Assembly (NCBI RefSeq): GCF_024802625.1
Contig: NZ_CP103371.1
Location: 124,001 to 188,000 of the forward strand
Source of the DNA: Massilia sp. H6
GTDB lineage: Bacteria > Pseudomonadota > Gammaproteobacteria > Burkholderiales > Burkholderiaceae_D
Direction of reading: 5' to 3'
DNA: 64,000 nt
The notes beneath the pieces are model-generated. The model did no database searches. It was given only the letters and a program-made list of their open reading frames with translations, and was not told the origin of the DNA. The position numbers and the translations under genes are program-made. Of the stretch, positions 18,141 to 27,642 are shown one piece after another. The first letter of the stretch is position 1, and every line of letters starts with the position of its first letter.

Positions 18141-20990
18141 TTAGAAGAACTTGTAAGTCGCCATCAGGGTGAACGAGCGGCCACGCGGGTCGGCCACGCG
18201 TGGCTCCCACGAGCTGCCGGCGCCGGTGTTGCTGTCGTAGGTGATCGCGAACGGTGGATCTTCGTCGAGCATGTTCTTGATACCTGCGGTCAGCGACACG
18301 TTCTTGAAGCCGACATAGGTCGCCGTCAGGTTGAAGATCGAATACGCATCGACTTTCGGGTTGTAGTTCGACGGCTTGACCAGGCCATTGGCCACGCCCG
18401 GCAGCACCTGGTCGGTGTAGCCCGCACGGTAGATGTTCTGCAGCATGCCGCTCCAGTTACCGTACTTGTAGGTCGCGTAGGCGCTGTGCTTCCATTTCAG
18501 GCCCAGGTCACCGGTGAAGATGAAGCGGCCCACTTCGCTCGCGCCGAACGGCGAGTTGGTGGTGGCGCGCGATTTCTTCTCCAGCAGGCGCGAACCGTCC
18601 ATGCCCAGGCCCCACTGCGAACCGGTGCTGAACTTGCCGTTCAGGCGCGCACCCACTTCCAGGCCGCGCGTGATGCGCTCGCCGGCATTGACCCAGCGCT
18701 GGTCGATGCTGGTGATCTTGCCCGAGGCGTCGCGGATGAACTGTTCTTCGAACAGATTGTAGTTCGCCACCATCGTCGAGACCGGGAACGAGAAGATGGT
18801 GTTTTCCTTGCGCACTTCCCACAGGTCGGCGTTGGCCGAGAAGCCGCTGAAGGGCTCGATCACGATGCCGACCGTGCCCTGCTTCGCAGTCTCGGGGCCC
18901 AGGTTGGACTTGCCACCGGTGAGGATGGTCGGGGTGATCGATTCGCAGCCCGGCTTGGCAGCATCGACCAGACCGCCCGGGCACCTGGCCGGGTCGACCA
19001 GGTCCTTGCCCGCGTACGGCGACTCGGTCACACCATTGAAGAGTTGATTGAACGACGGTGCGCGGAAGCCTTCGTTGTACGAGCCACGGAACAGCATTTG
19101 CGGGATCGGCTGGTAGCGGAACGAGACTTTCGGGTTGGTGGTCGCGCCAATGCCACTGTAGTGGTCGCGCCGCACGGCCAGCGTGATGTCCAGGTCCTTG
19201 ATGATCGGAACCAGCAATTCGGCATACACCGCCTTGATATCGCGGTGTACGTCATTGAGCGAATTGGCGTCGTCGAACGGCGCATTCAGAATTGCCGGAC
19301 GGGCAGCAGCGGCGCGCTGATCGCCGTTGAATTTGTACTCTTCGCGGCGCAGGTCGGTGCCGATGGCGCCCATCACCATGCCGGCCGGTAGCGCGAACAG
19401 CTCGCCCGACAGTGCGGCATCGACCTGGCTCAGGATAGTCTTGCCGCCGTACAGCGTGACGCCGGCCGCCGAGGTACTCTTGATCAGGTCGATTGCTTCC
19501 TGCGACTGGGTCTGGCCTGGCAGCAGGAAGGGATTGATCTTGCCAGTGCCCAGCGCGTTAGCCAGCGCCACGGTGTAGTTGTAGCCGGTGCCCAGGCGCG
19601 ATTCCGATTCGCTGTAGGCGCGCGAAGCGCCGACGCGGTAGTCGAAACGCTTGCCGAACAGGGCCAGCGGACCGTCGGCGCCGACCAGCAGGCGTGCTGC
19701 CTTGGTCTCGGTGACGATTTCACGGTTACCGCAGTCGATACAACGCCAGCGGTAGGCGATCGGCAGGCCGTAGTTGGCCGCCACGCTCGGGAATACCTTC
19801 ACCAGCGCGTTATACACGGTGTCGTAGGCGGCGCCGGTGCGCGGATAGAACGAGCTCGGACCGAAGGTCGCGCCCGATGGCGAGATCTGGTTGGGCGAGA
19901 AGCGCTTGGCCACTTCGACGTTCGAGCCGACGCCTTCAATGTACATCTGGTGCTCGCCCGACTGGAAGGTGGCGCGCGCCAGCGCATTGCTGTTCTTGAC
20001 CGGTTGCTGCAGCACGGCGGCGCGACCGGTGTCCCAGGCGCAGCCGAAAGCGGCGCTGGCGCTGCTCCACAGCTTCTCGTCGTAGGGGCCCATGCCGTCG
20101 ATGCTGGCACAGCCGGCGCCGCCCGGCAGGTCGAGAATGCTGATACCGCTGTAGGCGGTGGTGCCGCCGCCGGGAATGGTCGGGCCGGTGCTGGTGCGCG
20201 ACAGCAGGGTCGGGGCCAGGCCGGTGGCGAACACGTTGGCATGCGGGGCGCCGCGGGTATCGACCGACACGCCACGGTTCGGCTGGAAGGTGTTGACGAA
20301 GTCGCGCTGGTCGCCGCGCAGGGCCTTGTTCTGGCTGTGCGACACGGTGGCCAGCACGTTCCAGCCATTGGTATCGAGGTCGCCCCAGCCGCCGGTAAGC
20401 GATGCGCGGCCGATTTCGCCGCCGCTTTCCTGGGCGATGTCGGTAAACGCCTGGGCTTCCAGGCCCTTGTAGTTCTTGCGCAGGATGAAGTTGATCACGC
20501 CGCCGATGGCGTCGGTGCCGTAGATCGCGGATGCGCCGTCCTTGAGTATCTCGACGCGTTCCACCGCTGCCATCGGGATCGAGTTCAGGTCGACTGCCGA
20601 GCCCTTCATGCCATGGGTCGCCACCCGGCGGCCATTGAGCAGCACCAGGGTCGAATCCGCGCCCTGGCCGCGCAGGTTGGCCGACGAGGCGCCGTTGTTG
20701 CCGCGCTGGGCGCCAGAAGTGACGTCGGCGTTCGAGGCCAGGTTGTCCGAACCGTTGCCGTTGACGTTGAGGGTGGCGATCAGCTGCTCGGCGGTGACGA
20801 TGCCCTGGTCTTCGAGCTGCTTGCGCGAGATGATCTCGACCGGCAGCGCGCCTTCCTTGGCGATGCGCTTGATGCTACTGCCGGTGATCTCGACACGCTC
20901 GATCTTGCCGTTGATGGGCAGGTCCTGGGCCATTGCGGGGCTGACAACACCGATGACGGCGATCAAATGGGCAAGCTTCTTTAACTTCAC
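18141..20990 (-). CDS. TonB-dependent outer-membrane receptor
   Basis: 949 residues. A signal peptide (about 1-21, ending AMAQ) is followed by VEITGSSIKRI, as seen in many betaproteobacterial receptors, then the plug domain (VEIISRKQLEDQG; NLRGQGADSTLVLLNGRRVA; VERVEILKDGASAIYGTDAIGGVINFILRK). The 22-strand barrel contains MLFRGSYNEGFRAPSFNQLF, and the protein ends in phenylalanine (MATYKFF), as outer-membrane barrels do. It would take up a ligand using TonB energy. The ligand is not readable; the flanking LD-carboxypeptidase and peptide-binding protein make a peptide or muropeptide more likely than a siderophore. It has its own leader of about 180 AT-rich bases. Confidence 0.93.
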   Translation of the reverse strand: MKLKKLAHLIAVIGVVSPAMAQDLPINGKIERVEITGSSIKRIAKEGALPVEIISRKQLEDQGIVTAEQLIATLNVNGNGSDNLASNADVTSGAQRGNNGASSANLRGQGADSTLVLLNGRRVATHGMKGSAVDLNSIPMAAVERVEILKDGASAIYGTDAIGGVINFILRKNYKGLEAQAFTDIAQESGGEIGRASLTGGWGDLDTNGWNVLATVSHSQNKALRGDQRDFVNTFQPNRGVSVDTRGAPHANVFATGLAPTLLSRTSTGPTIPGGGTTAYSGISILDLPGGAGCASIDGMGPYDEKLWSSASAAFGCAWDTGRAAVLQQPVKNSNALARATFQSGEHQMYIEGVGSNVEVAKRFSPNQISPSGATFGPSSFYPRTGAAYDTVYNALVKVFPSVAANYGLPIAYRWRCIDCGNREIVTETKAARLLVGADGPLALFGKRFDYRVGASRAYSESESRLGTGYNYTVALANALGTGKINPFLLPGQTQSQEAIDLIKSTSAAGVTLYGGKTILSQVDAALSGELFALPAGMVMGAIGTDLRREEYKFNGDQRAAAARPAILNAPFDDANSLNDVHRDIKAVYAELLVPIIKDLDITLAVRRDHYSGIGATTNPKVSFRYQPIPQMLFRGSYNEGFRAPSFNQLFNGVTESPYAGKDLVDPARCPGGLVDAAKPGCESITPTILTGGKSNLGPETAKQGTVGIVIEPFSGFSANADLWEVRKENTIFSFPVSTMVANYNLFEEQFIRDASGKITSIDQRWVNAGERITRGLEVGARLNGKFSTGSQWGLGMDGSRLLEKKSRATTNSPFGASEVGRFIFTGDLGLKWKHSAYATYKYGNWSGMLQNIYRAGYTDQVLPGVANGLVKPSNYNPKVDAYSIFNLTATYVGFKNVSLTAGIKNMLDEDPPFAITYDSNTGAGSSWEPRVADPRGRSFTLMATYKFF

Positions 20991-21173
20991 GCGTTTCTCC
21001 TTACGTTTTCCCTGGGCGGCCGCGGCAAGACCCCGGCACGTGGTGTGTAATGTCTTGGCATTACGTTATTTTTCTATTTCAGAGTACGCCTGCTTCGTCG
21101 GCGCTATCCAATGAAATATCTGGCGGCCAGTATAACTAACAGGAATGTTTTATTTAGGAAAAACTCACCAATT

Positions 21174-22952
21174 CTAGCGCCCAGCCCCGACAGAGCGTGC
21201 TCTTAGCGCAACATCGACATCGAGGTAACGCCACTGCGTCAATTCAACCGGATGACGTTTGTAGTTTTTCAACCACGGGTGACGCAGGTCGCCCGACAGC
21301 ACGTGGGTCAAGGGTACCCAGGGATTCCACGCGTGGATCAGCTGGTTCATCTCGAAATACAGTTGCTGGCGCTGCGGGCCATGGCGCAGCAGGCGCGCCT
21401 GTTCGTAGCGCTGGTTGTAGGCCGGCAGGTCGAACCGTGCGTAATTGGCGCGGCCGGCATTCGGGCCATAGAGCAGCTGGTAGAAATTGTCACCGTCGGG
21501 AAAGTCGGCAATCCAGTTACTTTCGAACATCTGGACCGTGCCCAGGCGCGACGCCTTGATGATCTCGGTCTTCTTGTCCGATTTAAATACGATGCGCAGG
21601 CCGATCGCGGTCAGGCATTTGCGCCAGAACTCGTCGCGCAGGCGCCCGCCCACGGTCGCTTCGCTATGCATGGTGAGCGTCAGCGGGCGGTTATCCGGCG
21701 TGCGCCTGAATCCATCCGGGTCGCGCCGGGTATAGCCGTGACGGTCGAGCAGTGCGTTGGCAAGCAGGGGATCGTATGGCACCGGGCTGCGGTAATCCGG
21801 GTCGTAACCGAGCACGTTCGGCGGCAGCGGCGACTCGGCCTTGATCGCGAATCCCTTCTTGAGCAGCGCGATGTCCTCGGCATTGTTGTAGGCCAGCGCG
21901 ATCGCACGGCGCAGCGCCAGCTTGTCCATGCCATAGCCGCCCACCACCGGGTCGGTCATGTTCATCCACATGTAATAGGTCTGCAGCACCGGGAAGCGCG
22001 ACAGCACGATGCCGCGCGCCGCCAGCGCCGGTTTGAGCTGGCCATCGGCCACCACCATGCCGGTCATCGACTCGGGAATCTGCTCGAGGTAATCGTATTC
22101 GGCATTCAAAAAGCCCAGCATGCGGCCCTGGAATTCCTCGGCGATGCGCACCTCGACCCGGTCCACGCGCGGCAGGCGCTTGCCGTTCAAGGCCGCCGCG
22201 ATGACCTGGTCCTCGGGGTTGGAACCTGGCGTGCCCTGGAACACGGCACTCGAATACGGATTGGCCAGCAAGGTGATACGGTCGCTGCGTTTCCACTGCT
22301 TGACCATGAACGGGCCGGTACCGACTGGATGGTTGCCGGCCTGGCCGGGATAGGCCTCGATCACTTCGCGCGCCACCACGCCGGTGGCCGGCGTAGCCAG
22401 ATAGAACAAGAAATTGTTGTCCGGGGCGGTCAAGCGGATGCGCAGCAGGTAGCGCTGCGGCGCCTGCAGGCCGGCAATGGGCGTATCGATGTTGAAATTC
22501 TTGCGCAGCGCCTCGTCGCCGGCCAGCTTGCCCTCGAACATATAGGCCCAGGGCGACTTCAGCGCCGGGTCGTACAGGCGCTTGATGCTGTAGACGTAAT
22601 CTTGCGCCGTCATCTCGCGTTTGCTCCCCTTGAAAGCCGGGTCGGGCGTGAAATAGATGCCAGGGCGCAGGCGGAAGGTGTAGGTCAAGCCATCGGCGCT
22701 GATCTCGGGCATGGCAAGCGCCGTGTTGGCGCGCAGCAGGGCCGGCCGCGCCAGGTAGTCGTAGCGCAGCAGCGGGTCGAACAGGTTTTCCAGCAGCGAG
22801 AGCGTCGCATTGTCGGATGCCGATGCCGGATCGAGGCCGGTTTCGCTGTTGGACAGGAACATGCGCAGGACTTTTTCCTGCGGCTGCGCGCTCACGCTGC
22901 CGGCGCACAGCAGGGACAACAGGAGGGCCGCGACGGCCAGGCGAAGTGTCAT
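21174..22952 (-). CDS. ABC transporter substrate-binding protein, peptide/oligopeptide type (SBP_bac_5)
   Basis: 592 residues with a signal peptide (about 1-22, ending VSAQ). The family 5 layout is clear: ENLFDPLLRYD, TYTFRLRPGIYFTPD, NHPVGTGPFMVKQW and a late IADFPDGDNFYQLLYGP. This group binds oligopeptides, and MppA and related members bind murein peptides. No permease or ATPase genes are near, so it must share a transporter. It lies 183 bases upstream of the TonB receptor on the same strand. Murein peptide binding is an inference from the neighbourhood. Confidence 0.92.
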   Translation of the reverse strand: MTLRLAVAALLLSLLCAGSVSAQPQEKVLRMFLSNSETGLDPASASDNATLSLLENLFDPLLRYDYLARPALLRANTALAMPEISADGLTYTFRLRPGIYFTPDPAFKGSKREMTAQDYVYSIKRLYDPALKSPWAYMFEGKLAGDEALRKNFNIDTPIAGLQAPQRYLLRIRLTAPDNNFLFYLATPATGVVAREVIEAYPGQAGNHPVGTGPFMVKQWKRSDRITLLANPYSSAVFQGTPGSNPEDQVIAAALNGKRLPRVDRVEVRIAEEFQGRMLGFLNAEYDYLEQIPESMTGMVVADGQLKPALAARGIVLSRFPVLQTYYMWMNMTDPVVGGYGMDKLALRRAIALAYNNAEDIALLKKGFAIKAESPLPPNVLGYDPDYRSPVPYDPLLANALLDRHGYTRRDPDGFRRTPDNRPLTLTMHSEATVGGRLRDEFWRKCLTAIGLRIVFKSDKKTEIIKASRLGTVQMFESNWIADFPDGDNFYQLLYGPNAGRANYARFDLPAYNQRYEQARLLRHGPQRQQLYFEMNQLIHAWNPWVPLTHVLSGDLRHPWLKNYKRHPVELTQWRYLDVDVALRARSVGAGR

Positions 22953-23135
22953 GACGGGGGAGGTAGGAGCAAAGCGTGACGATTATGCGCCGCATTTTAT
23001 GCCACGTAAAAGAACAATCGCCACCGGCCTCATAACTTTTGAACATGGTGCCGACGCATTCTTTCATCTGTGCAGCTTGTTCCCGGCCTATACTCTCGCT
23101 GCACAATCGAACGGTATCTCAGCGGCAGCGAACTC

Positions 23136-24374
23136 ATGGCACTCAATTACATCTGGTCCGGTTTTTTCCTCGTCGGCTTCATCGCGGCTCTCGCGCAGTG
23201 GCTGTTTTTGGGTGATAACGAAATCTTCAAGCGCGTCATCGACGGCACTTTTTCGTCGGCCAAGATGGCGGTGATGGACATCGCCCTGCCCCTGGCTGGC
23301 GTCATGACGCTGTGGCTGGGCATCATGAACGTGGGCGAAAAGGCCGGCGCCATCAACCTGTTTGCCCGCATCATCGGCCCCTTCTTTTCGCGCATCTTCC
23401 CTGAAGTACCCAAGGACCATCCGGCCAACGGCCACATGGTGATGAACTTCTCCGCCAACATGCTGGGCCTGGACAACGCGGCCACCCCCTTCGGCCTGAA
23501 GGCGATGGAAAGCCTGCAAACGCTCAACCCGCGCAAGGAAGAAGCCAGCAACGCCCAGATCATGTTCCTGGTGATCCAGACCTCGGGCCTGACCGTCATT
23601 CCGCTGGCGATCATGGCGCAGCGTGCGATCCTGGGCGCGGCCAACCCGGCCGACGTCTTCATCCCGACCCTGATCGCCACCTACTGCTCGACCATGACCG
23701 GCATCATCGCGGTGAGCCTGCGCCAGCGCATCAACCTGCTCCACCCGGTGGTGTTCGGCTGGATCGGCGGCATGACCGCGGCCATCGCCGCGCTGGTCTG
23801 GTATTTCACGGTATTCCTGGACAAGACCCAGATCGAACTGGTGTCGGTGGTCGCGGCCAACCTGATCCTGTTCTCGATCATCGCCGCCTTCATGGTCGCC
23901 GCGCTGGCGCAGAAAGTGAACGTGTACGAAGCCTTCATCGAAGGCGCCAAGGGCGGCATCGAGACCTCGATCAAGATCATTCCCTACCTGGTCGGCATGC
24001 TGGTCGCGATCAGCGTGGTACGCAATTCGGGCATCCTGGGCATCATCGTCAGCGGTTTTTCCTGGGTCTTCACCCAGCTCGGCATGCCGACCGACTTCGT
24101 CGGCGCGCTGCCGACGGCGCTCATGAAACCGCTGTCGGGCAGCGGCTCGCGCGCCATGATGATCGATGCCATGACCACCTATGGCGTCGATTCCTTCGTC
24201 GGCCGCCTGGCCAGCATCATGCAGGGCGCCGCCGATACCACCTTCTATATCGTGGCGCTGTATTTCGGCTCGGTTGGCATCCGCAAGACCCGCTATGCGA
24301 TCGGCTACGGCCTGCTGGCCGACCTGGCCGGTGTCGTCGGCGCCATCTTTGTCGCCTACCTTTTCTTCGGTTAA
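23136..24374 (+). CDS. SpmA-SpmB fusion, nucleoside-recognition/Gate domain membrane protein
   Basis: 412 residues, a polytopic inner-membrane protein. The N-terminal half matches spore maturation protein A (ANGHMVMNFSANMLGLDNAATPFGLKAM) and the C-terminal half SpmB (IKIIPYLVGMLVAISVVRNSG; KPLSGSGSRAMMIDAM; ADTTFYIVALYFGSVGIRKTRY). In Bacillus these are two genes of the dacB-spmA-spmB operon needed for spore core dehydration; here they are one chain in a non-sporulating lineage. The ATG at 23136 (MALNYIWSGFFL) removes an upstream extension to 23070 that is not membrane-like. A D,D-peptidase gene follows after 9 bases, so the two are an operon. Confidence 0.92.
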   Translation: MALNYIWSGFFLVGFIAALAQWLFLGDNEIFKRVIDGTFSSAKMAVMDIALPLAGVMTLWLGIMNVGEKAGAINLFARIIGPFFSRIFPEVPKDHPANGHMVMNFSANMLGLDNAATPFGLKAMESLQTLNPRKEEASNAQIMFLVIQTSGLTVIPLAIMAQRAILGAANPADVFIPTLIATYCSTMTGIIAVSLRQRINLLHPVVFGWIGGMTAAIAALVWYFTVFLDKTQIELVSVVAANLILFSIIAAFMVAALAQKVNVYEAFIEGAKGGIETSIKIIPYLVGMLVAISVVRNSGILGIIVSGFSWVFTQLGMPTDFVGALPTALMKPLSGSGSRAMMIDAMTTYGVDSFVGRLASIMQGAADTTFYIVALYFGSVGIRKTRYAIGYGLLADLAGVVGAIFVAYLFFG

Positions 24375-24383
24375 AGGACCGCC

Positions 24384-25865
24384 ATGTTCCGTCGGATCGC
24401 CCTCGCCACTGTCCTGGTTGCCGTCTTCGGCGGCGCCCATGCCCAGTTGCCGGCGCCGGTGGCGCAGGTGATGGCGCAGCAAGGTTTGCCGCAAGACGCA
24501 CTCGGGGTACTGGTACTGAACGGCGACGCGGTGGTGCTGTCGCACCGGGCCGCCCAGCCGATGCAGCCGGCATCGACCATGAAGCTGGTGACCACGCTGG
24601 CCAGCCTGGAGCGCCTGGGCCCGGCCTTTCGCGGCCGCACCGAACTGCGCACCACGGGCGGCATCGACGGGGGCGTTTTGCGCGGCAACTTGATTCTGAA
24701 GGGCGGCGCCGATGCCGACCTGGCAGGCGACGACCTGGAGCACATGCTGCGCGCCCTGCACTACCAGGGCATCCGCCGCATCGAGGGCGACCTGGTGCTG
24801 GACCGCCAGCTGTTCCAGCCCGCGCGCATGGATGTCGGCGTCTCACCCTTCGACGAGTCGCCCGAGGCGTATTACAACGTGATTCCGGATGCGCTGCTGG
24901 TCAACAAGAACATGCTGCAGATCGACATGCGCTCGACCGGCAAGCGCTTGGCACTGGCAATGCAGCCGGCCCTGGACCGGGTGAGCATCGGCGCGGAGAT
25001 GACGCTGGTCGATGCCGACTGCTCGGCATGGGAAGACGGCTGGAAGCTGCCGCAAGCGGTGCGCCAGAAAGATGGCCGCATCAAGGTCGTGCTGCACGGA
25101 ACGTTCCCGAAAGACTGCGCCCGCAGCTACAGCATCAACGTGCTCGATCGCGACGATTACATCGACCGTCTGTTTCGCCAGAAATGGAAGGAACTGGGCG
25201 GCACATTCAGCGGCAAGGTGGTGGGCGGCGTAACCCCGCCAGGATCGACGCTGCTGGCCGAGCACACCTCGCGCATGCTGCCCGAACTGGTGCGCGACAC
25301 CAACAAGCTCTCCGACAACCTGCTGGCACGCACCCTGTTTCTGAGCCTGGGCAGCCTGCTGCCGGATCCGGCGGCCGGTAGTTTTGCCATCCCCGCCAAC
25401 GCCGCCAACGGCGAAACCACGGCGGCGCGCGCCGATGCCGCCGTGCGCGAATGGATGCGCGGCCACCGTGTCGACGATACCGGGTTCGTGATCGAGAATG
25501 GCTCGGGCCTGTCGCGCCTGGAGCGCATTACGGCGCAGCAGATGGCTACCCTGCTGCAGGCTGGCCTGCGCAGCACCTGGGCGCCCGAGTTCCAGGCCAG
25601 CATGCCGATCGCCGCCATCGACGGCACCTTGCGCCGCCGCCTGCACGGCAGCGCAGCCGCCGGCCGTGCACGCTTAAAGACCGGCACCCTGCGCAACGTC
25701 GTCGCGCTGGCCGGCTATGTACCCGATGCGAACGGGGTGCAGCACGTGTTCGTGGCGATGGTCAACAGCGAGCAGGCGGGCAACGGGCGCGGACGCGCGG
25801 TACTCGAAGCGCTGGTTGAATGGGTGGCAAGGTCGGGTATTGCGCCGGCGCTGGCGGCGCCGTGA
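24384..25865 (+). CDS. dacB: PBP4-type D-alanyl-D-alanine carboxypeptidase/endopeptidase (S13)
   Basis: 493 residues with a signal peptide (about 1-20, ending AHAQ). The three penicillin-binding motifs are present: STMK (Ser64, Lys67), SDN in NKLSDNLLART, and KTG (432-434) in LKTGTLRN. The long insert between SxxK and SxN is the PBP4 domain arrangement. It trims pentapeptides and cuts D,D cross-links in the periplasm. The 9-base gap to the SpmA-SpmB gene means cotranscription. Confidence 0.95.
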   Translation: MFRRIALATVLVAVFGGAHAQLPAPVAQVMAQQGLPQDALGVLVLNGDAVVLSHRAAQPMQPASTMKLVTTLASLERLGPAFRGRTELRTTGGIDGGVLRGNLILKGGADADLAGDDLEHMLRALHYQGIRRIEGDLVLDRQLFQPARMDVGVSPFDESPEAYYNVIPDALLVNKNMLQIDMRSTGKRLALAMQPALDRVSIGAEMTLVDADCSAWEDGWKLPQAVRQKDGRIKVVLHGTFPKDCARSYSINVLDRDDYIDRLFRQKWKELGGTFSGKVVGGVTPPGSTLLAEHTSRMLPELVRDTNKLSDNLLARTLFLSLGSLLPDPAAGSFAIPANAANGETTAARADAAVREWMRGHRVDDTGFVIENGSGLSRLERITAQQMATLLQAGLRSTWAPEFQASMPIAAIDGTLRRRLHGSAAAGRARLKTGTLRNVVALAGYVPDANGVQHVFVAMVNSEQAGNGRGRAVLEALVEWVARSGIAPALAAP

Positions 25866-26035
25866 AAAACGTTCAATGTGCGCCCTGGCTGCGCGTCGAA
25901 CTTGGACGCCGGCCTTTGCCGCAGCGATGTCGATCATGCTTACTGGTGGCGATTCGGTAGCGATCTGCGCATAATCGATAAACACAGCTCCAGTTGCACC
26001 GTCAACGCGGCTTGAGGCGATGGCGGCGCACGCGC

Positions 26036-26659
26036 TCAAAGCACCCGGCGGTAGGTCGAGCGCACCAGCTCGCGGTCGCCGCAATCGAAATGCCACCACT
26101 CGGTGCGGATGCCGAGGAAGCCCGCCTGCAGCATCGCTGCGCGCAGCAGACGGCGGTTGGCCATCTGCTGCGCCGTCAGCCGGCCGGCGAGCACGAAACC
26201 TTCTTCGAGCGCCGGATGCGACAGTTCGGTCATGTCGTCGAAGCCGGTGCCCATGTCGAGCTCCAGGCCCGCTTCATCGAGCAGGGTGATGTCGAGCGCC
26301 ATGCCATACGAATGGATCGAGCCGCGCACCGGGTCGGCCAGGTACATCTGCAGGCCGGTACCGGCCAGGGTGTCCCACAACTGTTGCTGCACCCGCTGCG
26401 GGCGCAGCGCGTCGAGCACCAGCGCGGTGGCGCCGGGACGTTCGCGCGCCAGCCAGGTCACGACCTGCTCGAGCGCGGCGGCGGCGTCGCGGTGCAGCCA
26501 GGCGCAATCAAAAGGCGAGTACAGGTCGCGCCCGACGAAATTGTTGGCGCTGGCATAGCGCAGGTCGACCGCGATCCCGGCGATGCTGGCCAGGTGGCGA
26601 AATTCGGGACTGCCGGCGACGTCTTCGCTGGCCACGCCCGGTTTTCCGTCGATGCTCAT
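26036..26659 (-). CDS. ddpX: D-alanyl-D-alanine dipeptidase (VanX/DdpX family)
   Basis: 207 residues. This zinc enzyme splits D-Ala-D-Ala into two D-alanines. Metal ligands are visible in SIHSYGMALDITL (His and Asp) and EWWHFDCGD (Glu and His), and DLRYASANNFVGR and LDALRPQRVQQQLW are typical family stretches. There is no signal peptide, so it is cytoplasmic. The frame runs upstream to 26797, but the ATG at 26659 overlaps the LysR stop (ATGA), marking the true start and tight coupling. It would feed D-alanine to the DadA-like enzyme at 36101. Confidence 0.92.
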   Translation of the reverse strand: MSIDGKPGVASEDVAGSPEFRHLASIAGIAVDLRYASANNFVGRDLYSPFDCAWLHRDAAAALEQVVTWLARERPGATALVLDALRPQRVQQQLWDTLAGTGLQMYLADPVRGSIHSYGMALDITLLDEAGLELDMGTGFDDMTELSHPALEEGFVLAGRLTAQQMANRRLLRAAMLQAGFLGIRTEWWHFDCGDRELVRSTYRRVL

Positions 26660-27561
26660 GCACCACCCTGGTCGAGGCAGGCGCGCGCGGTCGCGCCGAT
26701 ACAGTTGGCCAGCTCGCGCGCCCCGTGCGACAAGGGGGAATGGCTGGCGCTGAGCAGATACAGGTGCACCGGGATCGCCGGCGTCCATGCGCGGCACTGC
26801 ACCTTGCCGGGCGTGGCCGAGGCCGCGGTGAACGGGTCGAGCACGGCCATGCCGGCGCCGGCTTCCACCAGCGAGCGGGCAATCTGGTAGGTCTGCACCA
26901 CGGTGTGGTAGACCGGCTGCACGCCCTGCGCTTCGCAGGCCGCGACCACGATTTCGCCGAGCGGATCACCATCTTTGAGCCCGATGAGTTCACCGACCAG
27001 GCCTTCGGCCCCGAACGGCAGGGCCAGTTGTGCTTCGGTCCAGGTGCCGGCTGGCGCCATCACGGTGAGGTTGCCGTGAGCGATCGGTTCGGCCACGATG
27101 CCGGGGTGGCGCGGGTCTTGCAACGACAGCGCCAGATCGGCTTCGCCCAGGCGCAGCGCGTTGACGATCTCGCTGGTATGGTGGGTGGACAGCTCGCAGC
27201 GCGCACTCGGAAAGTCGCGGCGCCACGCCGACATCGCCTGCGGCAGCATGCTGATGGCAATGGTGGGCGTCGATACCAGGCGCACGGTTTCCACCGCACG
27301 GCCCTTGAGGCTGGCAGCCAGGCGGCGAATGCCCTGCAGGTCGCGGTTGAGCTTTTCGGTTTCCACGAACAGGCGGTGCGCCTCCGGCTTTGGATAGAGC
27401 TTGCCGCGCACGCGCTCGAACAGCGGCATCCCCAGCTGCAGCTCGGCGTGTTGCAGAACCTTGGTTACTGCAGGCTGCGAGATGTGGAGCACCTGGGCGG
27501 CGCCGCTGATGGTACCGACCTGCATGATGGCGTGGAAAACTTCGATATGACGCAGGCGCAT
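26656..27561 (-). CDS. LysR-family transcriptional regulator
   Basis: 301 residues. An N-terminal winged helix (RHIEVFHAIMQVGTISGAAQVLHISQPAVTKVLQHAE) is followed by a substrate-binding domain (LRLVSTPTIAISMLPQAM-like VRLVSTPTIAISMLPQ). It is cotranscribed with the dipeptidase gene, overlapping by 4 bases, and lies 81 bases after the amidase gene on the same strand. It probably senses a small cell-wall-derived or amino-acid ligand, but nothing in the sequence shows which. Confidence 0.92.
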   Translation of the reverse strand: MRLRHIEVFHAIMQVGTISGAAQVLHISQPAVTKVLQHAELQLGMPLFERVRGKLYPKPEAHRLFVETEKLNRDLQGIRRLAASLKGRAVETVRLVSTPTIAISMLPQAMSAWRRDFPSARCELSTHHTSEIVNALRLGEADLALSLQDPRHPGIVAEPIAHGNLTVMAPAGTWTEAQLALPFGAEGLVGELIGLKDGDPLGEIVVAACEAQGVQPVYHTVVQTYQIARSLVEAGAGMAVLDPFTAASATPGKVQCRAWTPAIPVHLYLLSASHSPLSHGARELANCIGATARACLDQGGA

Positions 27562-27642
27562 CGCTTTATCCTTCAGTAGAGTCTCCGCGCGGCGGGCGCG
27601 GATCGGTCGAAGGATACAGGGAAATCCTGCTTGCGGCGACCG

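Noticed and set aside
23088..24761. 557-residue minus-strand frame across SpmAB and dacB
   Set aside because: Highly polar His/Asp/Gln-rich shadow typical of antisense to membrane-protein codons.
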